Positions 11,701 to 24,111 of a DNA stretch of 64,000 nt are shown in pieces (within the stretch, counting starts at the first letter, position 1; each line of letters opens with the position of its first letter). The notes under the pieces are model-generated. The model made no database searches. It was given only the letters and a program-made list of their open reading frames with translations, and was not told the origin of the DNA. This DNA is from Volvox africanus (lineage: Eukaryota; Chlorophyta; Chlorophyceae; Chlamydomonadales; Volvocaceae): NCBI GenBank assembly GCA_030268105.1, contig BSDZ01000015.1, positions 2,755,501 to 2,819,500 of the forward strand. The letters run 5' to 3'. The position numbers were made by a program, and so were the translations under genes.

Positions 11701-14700
11701 TCGCAGGGGGCATGTACGACCACGTTTACGACACGCAGGCTGTGACAACCGGCCATATAACCTCACGGAGACGAACATGCACTTCCCAAACGTACGCACA
11801 AGAATTTGGGTCGGCGCGATATACGCGCAGGAGATTTCGAACATTGTGCACAGCTGCAAAGGAGACCAGCTAAAGAAGACCGGCCAAAGGTACACCGCGC
11901 CATATCAGTGTCTGACGGCAGTCGACTACAGATTTGATGTGCCCGCGCCAAGAGGCGGCGCTTCCAGGCGCTAACACCGCCATACACCACCGACCAAACG
12001 ACAAGCGGTCAAGTCAGATCAAGTGGCGCAGTGCGTTCTGCGCGAAAATTTGCACGCAAACATGCGGAATCTGCCGTCGGCAACATCAATACGCAGCCCG
12101 TGGTTCCATACAAATATGCATACGTAGGCACATATATACATGCATACGTACAACCTTTCGAACAACATTGTGTATTCCGGCTTTTTTGCCTCCCACACGG
12201 CAACGATCGCCAGTTGGCGGTTGCTGCTGCTGCTGCTGCAGTCCTCGGTGCATGCGGGGTCGCAAAGCCTTCTTATTTCCCGCGAAACGTATGCACAGCA
12301 AGACGTGACAAAGACTTATGGCAACCGAACAGAAAGAAACGACAGCAGCTTATTGCCTCCCAACACAGATTAGACTAACATGACGAAGACGAAGATGACA
12401 AATGGCTGCGTGGTGAGTAGCTCCTGCGAGCAGCAGCGCAATAAGCTCCAAGCGACAATACATGGGGATGGGACTCGGATTAAGGGAAGCAAGCCACAGC
12501 TCCTCTGACGATCAAGAGCCGCTTACAACCCACCGTCTACGCATCCGGCACTGCATACACCAGCTTCCAGCCACGAGCATCAGCACCATCCGCACCATGC
12601 TCCCAAAGCACAGTTCAAACTATAATTCCCATACTGAGGATCTCTCTGCACCAAACACCCATGACGACATCTCCCAGTTCGGAGAACTCCATCCTTAACC
12701 ATCCCTGACAGCCCAAGGATACACCCCACCGGATAGACCGCAGGAGCCAGACATCACGCAGGCGCTCCTTGACATTTTGCGCCACAATTGCAATTACGGT
12801 TGCAGTCGCATTGGCGGCGGCGGCGGGTGACAGCGCCAATAGCAGCTGTGACACCGTCCCCGGTTTATCATCCCAGGTCGCCTTCATACCACTTGCCACT
12901 AACCAACCCCGTTAACCTATTCTTGGTTCCGTCGCATTCTGGATGTCCCATTCTCTCACCCCATATTGGGACGATCAGTCCCAATATGAACAATCACTCG
13001 CGTTGGAAGCACACGTGCTGTAGAGGCGGGGAATCCCGCAGCAGCCCACGCAGAACTAGCCGTAATGCTCGTTAAGTATATCGTACTCCACGGGGAAGGC
13101 ACATTACTGCAACAGGGCGCAGCGGGCCTCTATTAATGCAGCTTTACTTATTGGGACGACAAACTAGGGGAGCCAAGGACAGCCGCGGGCTGATGGAGCC
13201 GACTGAAAACTACCAAGGAGTCGGGTGCACATAGATACTAGAAAATACCAGCGTTCTGTCCGGGGACATGGTTGAGCCAGGGCCACGAACCCACCCCAGT
13301 AGTGCAAACCGGCATTCCTAATTTGAAGAGCCCCGGGCAGTGGCCGCGCCGGGCTGCATCCCGACGCCTGGGACTCTTAGCGCGGTTAATGCCGGCAGGG
13401 TCTCCCGACTGGAAAAAAACTCAGCACCAGGCGCAGGTGGGCGCCTTCAGTTGAGCGCCCCGCTCTCTCTCCCTCCTCTCTTTTAAGGCCCCCCTCCTTA
13501 TTTTAATAGCGCGCTGCTCCTCTCCTCTCGAATCCATGCGACTTATCCTCCACAATGCTTTGCATCCGAGATTTCCCCGCCGTCCTAAGATGTAGCAACT
13601 GCAAAGCGCTGTCGCCAACCGAGATCCCATCTCTCGCACTCCCGGTGTCACGTCAATGCTGCGACGGGCCGCAACGGCGTATACATGCCAACGCAGCAAG
13701 CAATAGCAGCTGGTAGCTAACCGCGAGGCGTCGGGATCGTGGGAATTTTGCTGGCACCAGCCGGCCACCTCGCCCAATGGGCGGGCCAACCACATTGGCC
13801 CTGCGCACATTAGTTGCTTCCAAAGCGCCTCGCATGACTGCATAGCGACATTCTGGCACATTGAAGGCTAGCGGAAAAAAGAAAAAAAACCTCCCGACGA
13901 TGGCATGGTTACGGCGGGCACCCGTCGTGACAAGCTATTGCCTATTGCACCCCTCCTGCTGTAATAATACAAATTTAGAAGTGCAGGAGAGGTGCAACCG
14001 AAACATCCGGGCCGAATTGCCAGGTTGGCTCGGGGCTCCATGCCGACCTTAGTGCCCAAGAGCATGCTTCCTAAGAAGCAGCGTCGGGTAAGATGGATTC
14101 TCCAGCGCGCCAACAGGTGACTTGTGAAATAATCCTAAAACCACCGTTTTCCCAAAGCACAAGAACGCATTAACACATACACACTCCCATGTGCACGGCT
14201 CAGTCCATAAAGCACGCGCAACTATGTCCAGCCTGTCCGCAGATCCAAGATTCCAGATGTCCAAACAGCTCCATGGAGTCGCTCGATAGAATAATTATTG
14301 TCATCCGCTTTCCATATGCTGCAGCGCCTCCGTGACATATTATCAACCCGACATTAGGCGAACAGCTGCACATATACACTCACACGCACCCATCCATACA
14401 CAAAATTAAAAAACGCGCCCATGATCTACCAGAGACATCAAAAGATCGGAGCGACCTGGGAAGAGCAGAATTTACCCTTATTTGTGCTACAGTCGGGGCT
14501 ATACCTACATGTCTTCCCGTCTGGTTGATGTTGGTATTACGATAGATTGCTTAATTAATTGGTAACCATAGTTCCTTGCAAAGGCGGCACCCAGGGTCGC
14601 GCAAGTTGCCGTTTTCTCTCCTTGTCTGCAGCGGACGAAGTTCCTCGGTGCCACGATAACTTCTACCGCACCCACCGCAGAGACGGCATTCAGCAGTAGA

Positions 14701-15010
14701 GAATTATTCACAACGTTCCAGCAAGGACACGCCGGACGAAGATGCCCCGGAGCACCGCCTGCTTACGAGCCGTGCTAAAAATGGAAAGCCACACCGATGC
14801 GTGAAATCCCATGCGGTTGGCTCGTCAACGTCTCCGTGCTGAGGTACTGCCACGAGCAGGGCCGAAGCAGATCCATTCAGCGCGTCGCTTGGACGAGCAA
14901 CCATGCAATTAGCGTGCATGACATTCCACCGGCGCTCCTATCCTGACCCTACTGCCGCCGCCGCCGCTGCTGTTGTGCAACTGCTCCCCCCCCAAAACCG
15001 TAGCAAGAAT
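8753..15010. other. Long gap between convergent genes, no supported gene
   Basis: About 6.2 kb separate the stop codon of the plus-strand PDIL5-like gene from that of the minus-strand Q/S-rich gene. It should contain both 3' UTRs. Open frames of 100-154 codons occur on both strands (for example 10437-10901), but they overlap one another and show no domain, no splice-phase continuity and no clear coding bias. CAG-rich stretches occur near 10250-10300. I found no transposase, reverse transcriptase or terminal repeats. Confidence 0.5.
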
Positions 15011-17585
15011 TTATTCTGAAATGGCCTGTTTGCTCATGAGTTCTGCCAACTCACGGGCCAGTGAGACGAAGTCACATTCCTCATTGGCATCCTCGCGCTC
15101 CCTCTCGGGCTCTTCAACCACCACCTGCACACGACACGAAGGTGATCAGAAAAGAGTGGAGTGGATCAGCGCCGTAAAGCTATCCTTGCCATAGTGTTTG
15201 CAGGAACAAGGAAAGACGCAATGTAGGTGAAGATCCCACATGTAGCTCCCAAAGCGTATTTCAACCTCATCAATGCCCCTGTATTCCTTGAACATTAGGA
15301 GATAATCAACGCCCGTGGGTGAGCACAATGTGCAACGCAAACCCAAGCCACATGCCTCAAGACAAGGATTTGCCCACTCGCCCTCTAACCGCACCTTCAT
15401 GGTGTCCACAAGGTAGCCAAAAGATGTGGTAGGATGGGACTCGAGCTCAGAGTGGGAGCTACCGCGCGAGAATTCTATAGTAGTTTGCCTCGAGTACGGG
15501 TCGCAGCCACCAATCGTCGAACAGATCGCATTGCTGTCGACGCTGCATGAGGGACTGCCCTCGCCAATCGGTGACGCTGGCGACTGAGACTGGTGCGATG
15601 GCACCTGCGGTTGGTGGAACGCCAGGACGCCACCGCCAATGACGGAACCGGTTGTAGCGACCCCAGACACAGCCTGAAGATGTTGGCCGCCTACACCTGC
15701 GGCAGCACTGCCTTGAGGCTGCGGCGCCGCAAACACGGCGACAGCGTTTTCGCCACTGCTGCGCTCAGAAAGGCGCGGGCCACTGCTTCCGCCGGTTCCC
15801 TTACCGCCGCTACCACTAGAGAGGGCAGAGGCAGTAGACGAAGCTGATGAGGAAGAAGTGCCTGGGGCCGACAGATTCGGGAGGAAGACACCGGTGCCAC
15901 TGCTAGCCTGCGCGCCGCTCGCAATGACAGCCTTCATGGGATGCCAATCTTCTGATGCCCAGGACGGTGCCTTAGCGGTGGCGGCGTAGCGGGCGCGGCG
16001 TCCTCCCTCAGCGCCGTTGCGACCGTTTGGCCCGCTGCGACCGTTAGGACCCAGGCCGGAGGGCTGTCTAATGGGGGGCCTGCAAAATGACCACCATTCC
16101 ATGCAAAGCGTGGAAGGTGAAAGGTTGAAGCACATCTCAGCTGGTAAAATGATAAATGATCAAACATAGGAATGGAGGAGACCATCAACGCAGCAGGCTA
16201 CACGCCGAGAGGACAAAGCAAAAATTCACTTGTAAGCCACCAAAGTGTTGTGAAAACTTTCATTACCCTTACACTGCTGTGGAAACTTTCATTGCCCTTA
16301 CACTGCTGCTTCAATTAGCAGTGTAGACTACCCTCACTACGATGACCCAGGCTCATAAACCAATTCACCTCTGAAGAAAACAAGAATAGAGGCAGCCTGA
16401 CTCATTTAAAGGTACGGATCGGAGCGTAGCACACAAACCCCGAAAGGTTTTTACTCAAATCCTTGTCAAGGAGACACAACGCACCGGAAGGCAAAAAGCT
16501 AGGCAGCTCCAAGCATCTCTGCACTGTAACCCTGCCCACCAAGAGACACGCACTCGCTCGCTCAATCCACCCAGTTTTTTATCGATCTTCACAATCGACA
16601 CCTGCCATCGGGCGCACCTCTTATTGTTTGCCAAGGTTTGCATGGGCTGCCCAGCATGGGCACCGGGTAGCATCTGTACTGCAGGCCTCCGCTGACCCAC
16701 CACCAGATGCTCTGAGCTGAAGCTGCGCACTGGGAGGTTGTGCTGGCCAATGACGCCGGGAATGCGTTGCAGGCCCACGAGCTGTGCAGCTGGGTTCGTA
16801 GCCTGGTGCAGCGCCGCGAGTTGCTTTTGCTGCTGTTCGAAGTCTAACGACGGACCATATGCTCCAACAGCATCAAAGCTGGCTCCCCGGCCGAGACTCT
16901 CCAAGTCGGTCGTGCGACTGCGCTGAAAGGGATTGGCAACGCGCGGCACGTGCTGGTGCAGAGCACTAAGTTGCTGCTGCAAATTAGCCAGCTCCTGTTG
17001 TTGTTGAAGTGCTTGGAGTTGCTGCACGTAGACAGATTTCAGTGAGAATTGGCTTAAAGCAAACTCAGGGGCGCGGTCTGCAAAAGAAGACAGCATGGAT
17101 AGCCCTCCCCTGGCCTTCGGAACATATTGACGCACCTGCAAAGCGGTAGCCATCTGAACCTGTTGTAGGCGATGTTCTTCAATCTTGGCGGCAAGGCTCT
17201 GGGCGACCTTCTGTGCAACAGAGTCCAAACCACAAACATAAAATTTAAGACATCCCAGCACGCAACGATATGTACGGTTCTAGTTAATATAATGTAAAAC
17301 GTTGCAGAAGAATGCATAGCTGAAAAAGAACAGTAATTGACGTAAACATCGTCAAGCGAAGCTGAGCACACGCCACACCTGGTAAAGATCATTCTGGTCT
17401 GTTGGTGCTGCACCAGGCCATCCGAGGGTCTGCTGCGTCAGCGATGAGGGCTTGAGCTGTAACTGCGCCTCGAGGCCAAGCACCCCAAGACCCTGTCCAG
17501 CGCTCTGGCCCTGCGCGCCAGCCAAAAGCGCGTTCACATCATAGCCGCTCAAAAGAAGCTCTTCCAAGCCTGGGAGCTCCGCCAT
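15011..17585 (-). CDS. Gln- and Ser-rich protein with GTGVFLP motif, function unknown
   Basis: A five-exon model of 494 residues: 17379-17585, 17136-17210, 16618-17021, 15395-16079, 15011-15124. Phases agree at every junction. The 3' end of exon 4 (donor after ATGAAG) is the least certain point, because the frame stays open to 15146. The start is the first ATG of MAELPGLEELLLSGYDVNAL. A Gln-rich helical segment (QLQALQQQQELANLQQQ) follows, then a block with EDWHPMKAVIASG and SSGTGVFLP (about residues 265-295). After that comes a long low-complexity Ser/Gly/Ala region, and finally an acidic helical tail ending LARELAELMSKQAISE. I recall GTGVFLP(R) preceded by a W-x-x-M(K/R)AV-like segment in a family of uncharacterised land-plant proteins. 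That link is from memory only. Disorder and Gln-richness suggest a regulatory or scaffold role, but no catalytic domain is visible. Confidence 0.7.
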
Positions 17586-18746
17586 GCAGAAGCCCAAGTA
17601 CGCCACGTGTGAAGGGCGTATGAGTATGAGGACTTAGGAGACGCAATAATATCGAGAAACTATATACTGCATCCAAACGTTGAATTATAAGAAACAGAAA
17701 GCATAAAAATAACTGTTCTGGCACTTGGCTTCCCAAGCCTCAGCAATCGTGGGAACGGCGTACGCAACCGTACACAAATTACACAACCGTCCTTCATTCC
17801 GACTTCCTAATCCAAAGATTGTTCGCATTAAAGTACAGGTATTCACTGCAAGTTCAGCAATGTCTTCCACATGACAAAATTTTCTCACATAACGATTTAC
17901 TTCTCAGGAGCGACGGTGATTTTTTTATTTTTTTCTTATAAGCACCAATAATTTGTAGTCTCTGTTTCATAGAGAAATTTAGATAATTCACGGCTCACGG
18001 GACACGGCACTTCAGTTTACCACGTGCCATCTTTAACGGTTCAGCGTTTTTGGTATATTGCAAATTGCATTATGCATCGTTAGCGATTCGATATGCAAGG
18101 TCTTTGGGTGAACTGATATATTCGAGGCTTAGGAAAAATTGCCGTCGTCGCGTCCTCGGCAAGCCACCTACAACCTCGGCAACGCTTTGGCCGGATTGAG
18201 GCCAGATCCTGCCGAGAGAAGTTGTTTCATTTTTTTATTGGGATGAACCAGTGTTAATAAGTGATGAAAACCTATTGTTCCATGACTTTTCTGCGTCTCG
18301 TCTTGTCAGCTTGGGAAAGCTACAAACGATTCGAAAATCTGCCATAACAGTCCGCCATTTATATTATGGATATGTATTGGAAGGTGAGCGGACAATAAGC
18401 ACGTCAGGAGACATTCCCGGGCTCGGACTGGCTGTGGGCCTAACCTACTCGACGAATGCATGCCCCACTTCCAAAATGCAATTTCCATAATACTCATGGG
18501 CTTCTGGTTATTCGAACTTTCGTTCCTGGGGCGAGCAATAAGGATCTCACATGTGTCAGAACTATCGATGCCCAAAAAATGATATGGTTGAAGGATACGG
18601 AGTCGAAGCTGCCGAACAGGGGCTTTCGTGTCCTCTGTTCTCAAGGGATTATCCGTGAACACTGCATACGGGATAAACCTGGAAACCAGAACCAATCATC
18701 GAACAAATTTCGAACAACCATACGGACATATCCTTTTCGCGCTGCT

Positions 18747-18822
18747 TTATAAGTTAGGCATATAAAGTAGGCACTCTATAAAATAGGCACACTATAAAGT
18801 AGGCATATAAGTTAGGCACTCC
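18747..18822 (+). repeat. Five diverged tandem units, TATAARKTAGGCA type
   Basis: Five consecutive units of 13-16 nt share a TATAA start and a TAGGCA core; variants are TATAAGTTAGGCA, TATAAAGTAGGCACTC and TATAAAATAGGCACAC. The units differ by a few bases and by presence of a CNC tail, so the array is old. It lies between two minus-strand genes. Confidence 0.8.
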
Positions 18823-18904
18823 TTTCGTAATCGGCATGTTTGAAGGATTTGGGTGACAAGGGTGCCACTTCTCTTTCCCTTCCCGCCATCTCCCCTCCTT
18901 CATT

Positions 18905-18950
18905 CCTCTCTCTCTCTGTCACTCTCTCTCTCTCTCTTTCTCTCTCTCAT
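18905..18950 (+). repeat. CT-rich microsatellite
   Basis: An interrupted (CT)n tract in intergenic DNA, followed by short CA-rich sequence. Confidence 0.85.
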
Positions 18951-19728
18951 ACATACACACATACCAGCAAAAATACATACAAGCTGTAATCCATAAGTTG
19001 TTATGTGATGACGAAGGAGAAGAAAACATGTCCTTAAGCTGCAAAGCAACCCAGGTTGAGTGGAGCTGGCACGCTGCTGGCGCCCAGGCAATCGGTACTG
19101 GCGCAATACATGTGGCCGCAACACGATGAGTCTCTCTTGTCCCATGTACCTCTCGCACTCGTAAATAAATACATCCCAAGAATACCCCGTGCAAATTAAA
19201 CCATTTTTTGCCTTATTCCCTTGTCGCAGAAGGGCCCCAGTCGCGGATGTATGCCATGCATTTAATATAGAAAGGTAGTCATCGTGAGTCCTCGTCAACC
19301 AACAATTACATAACGACTTGGTAAGTGGCTTCTGGCCTTCCGTCAGGATGGTGAAGTTGGCCGTGTTGGGGCCGCCGTCCACACCTCCATGTGGAGTATT
19401 CGCCCATCTATACACACACATGTACACACACCATTCTCTGACGTACGCAGGTATGTAGGCCATAAGGCTCTTCTAATGTCCATCGCCTCAAGGCCTAACC
19501 AAAGTGCCGTCCTTCAGGATTCACCCCGGGCTCTCCAGCTCGGGCGTGTCACGTCCGGGTATGTCCCTTCCATTGCCCGGCCCGTCCATTTCACTGAACG
19601 AAATCATGTATTACGACGTACACCAGCATCGTACGATGTCCCACGACGTCTTCATCATTGCTGCGCACTACCTCTTTCCTTGACTAACTAAAAATCCTCA
19701 TACATCGCTCAATCGCCGCCTTCATGTG

Positions 19729-22700
19729 TCATTGCAGCGCTGACAGAGCCTTACGTACGGACAAGATGGGGTTCTGCCCTTCCAGGAGGACACCCGTTGG
19801 TTCGCCCGTCGACACCGCCGCCGACTCAGCATGTCGATCCCGCGCCGATACCGCCGCCAGACCATTGCCGCCGTAAGCCGATCCATTTGCCACATTGCCA
19901 CTACCGCTGCCAGCGGCGCTTCCCGCTGACGGCGGCGGCACTGATGCTGCCAATGCCGTCGGCGCCGCCGCCAAGGATTTGTAGATGGCCATGGCCTGAG
20001 TGACCATTGCGGTTGGCTCCGAGGCATTGGCGGGGAGGACTAGGGTGGTGGTCTCCTTAGCGAGCTGGCGGAAGGCCTGGAGCATAGGGCGGGAGAGCGT
20101 GGGAAATGAAAGCATGAGGATTGGGGATGGCGGAGGATGGGAAAGACGTTTACACGAGACATGAGACCGCTGTGAACGCTGCTGCGGAGGAGGAAGAGGA
20201 GGAAGTGGAGGAAGTGTAGGGAGAGGGGAAGGAAAGGAATAAGGTAAAGAGGAGGGTGAGGAGTGTCTAGAAGGAGGTGGGTTTCCTAACACGCTTTCTT
20301 ATTGTAAGCGTTGTTGTGCGGAAATACGGTAAAGAAACACGTTAAATTAACGGGATCCATGTATGTCAAGACAAGGTCATAAGGCCCGGTCCAAGACAAC
20401 AACAGTCCCACGACCACACCGCGTGGGGAGAGGCCGGGAAACGCTTACGCCGGGAGTCTGGGTCAGCAGTTTCCTTGTTCCAATCGCGTAACGTAGCCCA
20501 CATGCATAAAGCCCCAATCCCCAAACTCCGCACCTCAAGGTATTTCTCTGCCACTCGCAGCGCCGCTGCGTCCGCCCCACCGCCTCGTGTGAGCGCCTCC
20601 GAAACCACGTTCAGGCTGCGTGCCGTGGCGCTAGCGGTTGCGAACAGCGCCTCCGCCTCACCCTGGGCCATGTTGATGGCTTGCTGTCGGGCGGCCTCAG
20701 AAGCAAGGATGACCTGAAGTGAAAGAACGTTTAGGTTAGGTAAAAAGGAGGACATACGAAAACGGAAAATAACGAACTTTTTAGTTACTGTAGGTAAGGA
20801 AAACGGAAAACAACGGAGAACGAATTCTTTATGTACGCGTTAGAACAAAGAACCTTACCAAAGCCACAAAGAGCGACGAGTACTGTATTTCGCAGGTCAG
20901 CCTCTTGAGGACACAATCACGCCGTACTTGCCGTACATTCGACCCGATCCCGTACCCCAGCTGTTAAGTGCTGAGTCACGGAGCCGAAACGAACCCGGCA
21001 CCCACCTGCTGCTTATCAGCTTCCGCAACGTTTATTTTACTCTGTCGTACACCCTCGCTCTCCAAGATGTTAGCACGCTTGCGTCGCTCAGCCTCCGCCT
21101 GCGAATGGCGTTCATACCACCTCGTACTTTCATCGCAATCATACACCGTACACGTCTGTTGGAAACTTATAATCAAATAGCGAGTCTAACGGTTCTCGTG
21201 TGGTAGTCCACTCCATCCGGTTGGGTGCTTTCCTTGAATGGTTGAGATCCTGACCTGTATGAACTCTCAGGACGTGTGTCCAATAACCGTGCTTTATTAC
21301 CGTACTCACCTGCAGCTCCATGGCCTGTACGATGCCCCGTGGCGGCATGATATCCTTTATCTCGTACCTGTACGGCACGGCCAAACAGCAGAAAAAGTTG
21401 TGACACCCCGTTGCTCGAGTCCGTTGATTTTTCGACTTGACCAGAAACTTCCAACCCCCCGACTTGCCTCAGGCATTGCAGCCCCCATGCTTCCGCGGCT
21501 TCATTGATTGACCGCACGATATTGTGATTGAGCGCCTGAGGGATGGCGTTTAAATGAGGGAGAAAGAGGCGGTTTTTAGGGAGTGATAAAGGCAGGCAGC
21601 ACCATACAGAGATGTCGTCAGACAGGGACAATAAGATTGTTCGAATTAAGCCATCTCGCTTGATCCATGACGAGCTAGCACCGCATGATGCTCCGCAGCA
21701 CGAGGATGGCGACGGCAAGTGGGAAAAGAGGCGATTAAGGCTAGTAGGAAGAGAGGAGGAGGGGAGAGGAGTAAAGCAAACTTTATGGGTCAAATAATTA
21801 GGATCATGGCGCTGATCAAGCCTGCAAACCCCTAAGGCGCAGACAAGCCAGAAGGCTCACATGCAACTATCGCACACGGATCTTTTGGGCAGGTGTACGG
21901 CATGGTCTACGTCTGCCGTACCTCACGCTCCTCAAATGTCTTGTCCAGCGTAATCTTGCCCAGCTCACTTTGCGGGACGGGTGGAGGGGTGGGGAGGTGG
22001 GGAGGTGGGAGGGCGGGTAGGTGAGGGGAATGCGGAAATGTGACAGCGGTCAGACAGGCCATTGGAGAGATAGGCGGCCGGGCGGAAAGGCTCTTGCGAG
22101 TCCGCCTGTGCTTGACCTCTTAGTAATAGTAACATGAACGAAAAGAGCCAATCACGTAACGGATCCAGATAAATGCATCCAAGCGCAGATATGATAGTAT
22201 TGGATTGGGGGAGAGGGAGAGGGAGAGGGAGAGGGAGAGGGAGAGGGAGAGGGAGAGGGAGAGGGAGAGGGAGAGGGAGAGGGAGAGGGAGAGGGAGAGG
22301 GAGAGGGAGAGGGAGAGGGAGAGGGAGAGGGAGAGGGAGAGGGAGAGGGAGAGGGAGAGGGAGAGGGAGAGGGAGAGGGAGAGGGAGAGGGAGAGGGAGA
22401 GGGAGAGGGAGAGGGAGAGGGAGAGGGAGAGGGAGAGGGAGAGGGAGAGGGAGAGGGAGAGGGAGAGGGAGAGGGAGAGGGAGAGGGAGAGGGAGAGGGA
22501 GAGGGAGAGGGAGAGGGAGAGGGAGAGGGAGAGGGAGAGGGAGAGGGAGAGGGAGAGGGAGAGGGAGAGGAGAGAGTTCCCCTGTTTACCTGCGCATGGT
22601 GGTCTGCGCCAGCTGCCCGACCGCATACAGCGCATTGTCCACTCCGTAGCTGGCCTTAAACGCGTCCACCACCTGTGAGGGCGAAAGAGGGCAAGAGGAG

Positions 22701-24111
22701 ACGGAAAAGACCAGGGCGAGGAAGAGTCAAAGAGAAGGAAAACAAAACGGGAATCGCATAACCGTTGAAAATGCACGACATGAAATATAAGCATTGTAAA
22801 GTTTTCGTACCAAACGATGCCCACACGAGGCATCACCACCACCAGTCTACATTCCGTACTGTCGTCCAATACCGGAATCTCTCACCCACGCCCCCTCCTG
22901 TCGGCAGATTTGCGAAAGGTACGTACCGAAAAGTATTTGCGAAAGGCAATCCATAATATCCCCTACCTTGACGTACAGGACGCCGTCGATGGTGATAGTG
23001 ACGTTGTCTTTCGTGATAGCGGTTTGCTGGCTGATGGGTATTGCGAGCTCCTTCAAGGAATGGACGTACGCCACCCGATCAACCTGTATTACGATGCGGG
23101 CCATGTTGACATTTAAGGGATTTGGGGAAATTTGGATAATCTGGATAATTTAGTTTACCAGGAGAATCTGGAGGAATCCGAAAAAGTCAAATAAATTTGC
23201 GCCAATTTCGACAATTTGGGCAATCTTCTACAGTTCAGGACTTCGTTTGGAAAGAACTCGCATACTTTGGAGTTTCGGGGAATGTTGCGGAACCTGGGTG
23301 AAGACGAGACGATTTTACATTTGGGGGAGATGATACAGACGCACCAGGGGAATTAGAAAGTGCAGTCCCGAGCCCAGCGTCCCTTGGTATCGTCCGAATC
23401 GCTCAATTACGTATGCAGTCTTCTCGGGCACGATACTGCGAGGGAGGCGAAGCCAGGAGACTTTTTCTTCAGTTAGGGCCAACAGCAGGCAATTGATACC
23501 GACAAGCGTGTCAATCTCGACAATATTTACAACCTTTCCCCGGCATAAGCCCCGAAAAAAACCTTTAAGCCCCGTCTGTTTGCAGAGTTTTGCGTTTATG
23601 TTTTGTCTGTGCGTGCTATGCGTCCGGGGATGGCTAACCAGGCAAAGCTTGGATTCGGGCAACTTGATTCCGCACCCTACAATTTCCCTTGCCCCCAACC
23701 TTATCGTACGGCTTCTTCCGTACTTGTGGGTTCAGCTTGTTCTCCGCTCTTCCTTTCCTCCCGCAACTAACTCCACGTCCCCAACCGAACTCACAGGACG
23801 CCAATGTTAGCGGGAGGCATTATCGGGAAGTAGTACTCCGAGCCAATGTCTCGACGTGGTCCCCCCATTCCAGTGCGCATGTGTGGCGTGGACGACGTCG
23901 CGATGCCGCGAATGCCAGTCCCGCATGCCGCCCCCAGCGGCGGTATTAACGCCATGGGGACTTGCGCTGCACCGAAACCACACACCTGGGCTGATTTCAA
24001 CATGATATCTCCAACACCTGCTTTACAAGCACTCGCCAACGGCCGTGCGGCACTTGCAAGACACGAGGCCAGGCCCAGCAGAAGCCGGCCGCTCATGGCT
24101 CCAGTTGTCAT
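19729..24111 (-). CDS. Mitochondrial stomatin-like protein 2 (SPFH/band 7 family)
   Basis: A complete gene of ten exons and 466 residues: 23795-24111, 23345-23435, 22967-23083, 22590-22672, 21922-21967, 21468-21535, 21310-21367, 21006-21098, 20534-20713, 19729-20076. All phases join. An N-terminal extension of about 100 residues, rich in Ala, Gly and Arg, looks like a mitochondrial presequence. The SPFH core then reads [97 protein letters not shown] and [16 protein letters not shown]. This is the usual block order of STOML2. Family members oligomerise at the inner mitochondrial membrane, bind cardiolipin and organise respiratory complexes. The C-terminal tail is Ser/Gly/Ala-rich. The intron between 21468 and 21367 uses a GC donor (CTGAG|GCAAGT), and skipping it any other way breaks the conserved CLRYEIKDI. 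Confidence 0.94.
22207..22570 (+). repeat. (GGGAGA)n hexanucleotide array, about 60 copies
   Basis: About 364 nt of nearly perfect GGGAGA repeat inside the intron between exons 4 and 5 of the stomatin-like gene. In the sense (minus) direction it reads as a pure polypyrimidine tract starting about 20 nt after the 5' splice site. It produces artefactual Gly-Arg, Glu-Arg and Ser-Leu frames that are not genes. Confidence 0.97.

Larger units (their letters stand above)
17586..19728. other. Intergenic region between two minus-strand genes
   Basis: This region holds the promoter side of the Q/S-rich gene and the 3' side of the stomatin-like gene. It is AT-rich around 17.9-18.3 kb. It contains the TATAA-type tandem repeat at 18747-18822, a CT-rich tract at 18905-18950 and a GC-rich, coding-like minus-strand stretch at about 19315-19390. 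A TGTAA motif on the minus strand (19306-19310) could be the polyadenylation signal of the stomatin-like gene. No complete gene is supported. Confidence 0.5.

Noticed and set aside
22207..22570. CRISPR-like or satellite array
   Set aside because: There are no spacers; it is a simple hexamer repeat in a eukaryotic intron.
22173..22869. Long Gly-Arg, Glu-Arg and Ser-Leu reading frames
   Set aside because: They are translations of the hexanucleotide array inside a confirmed intron, open in several frames at once.
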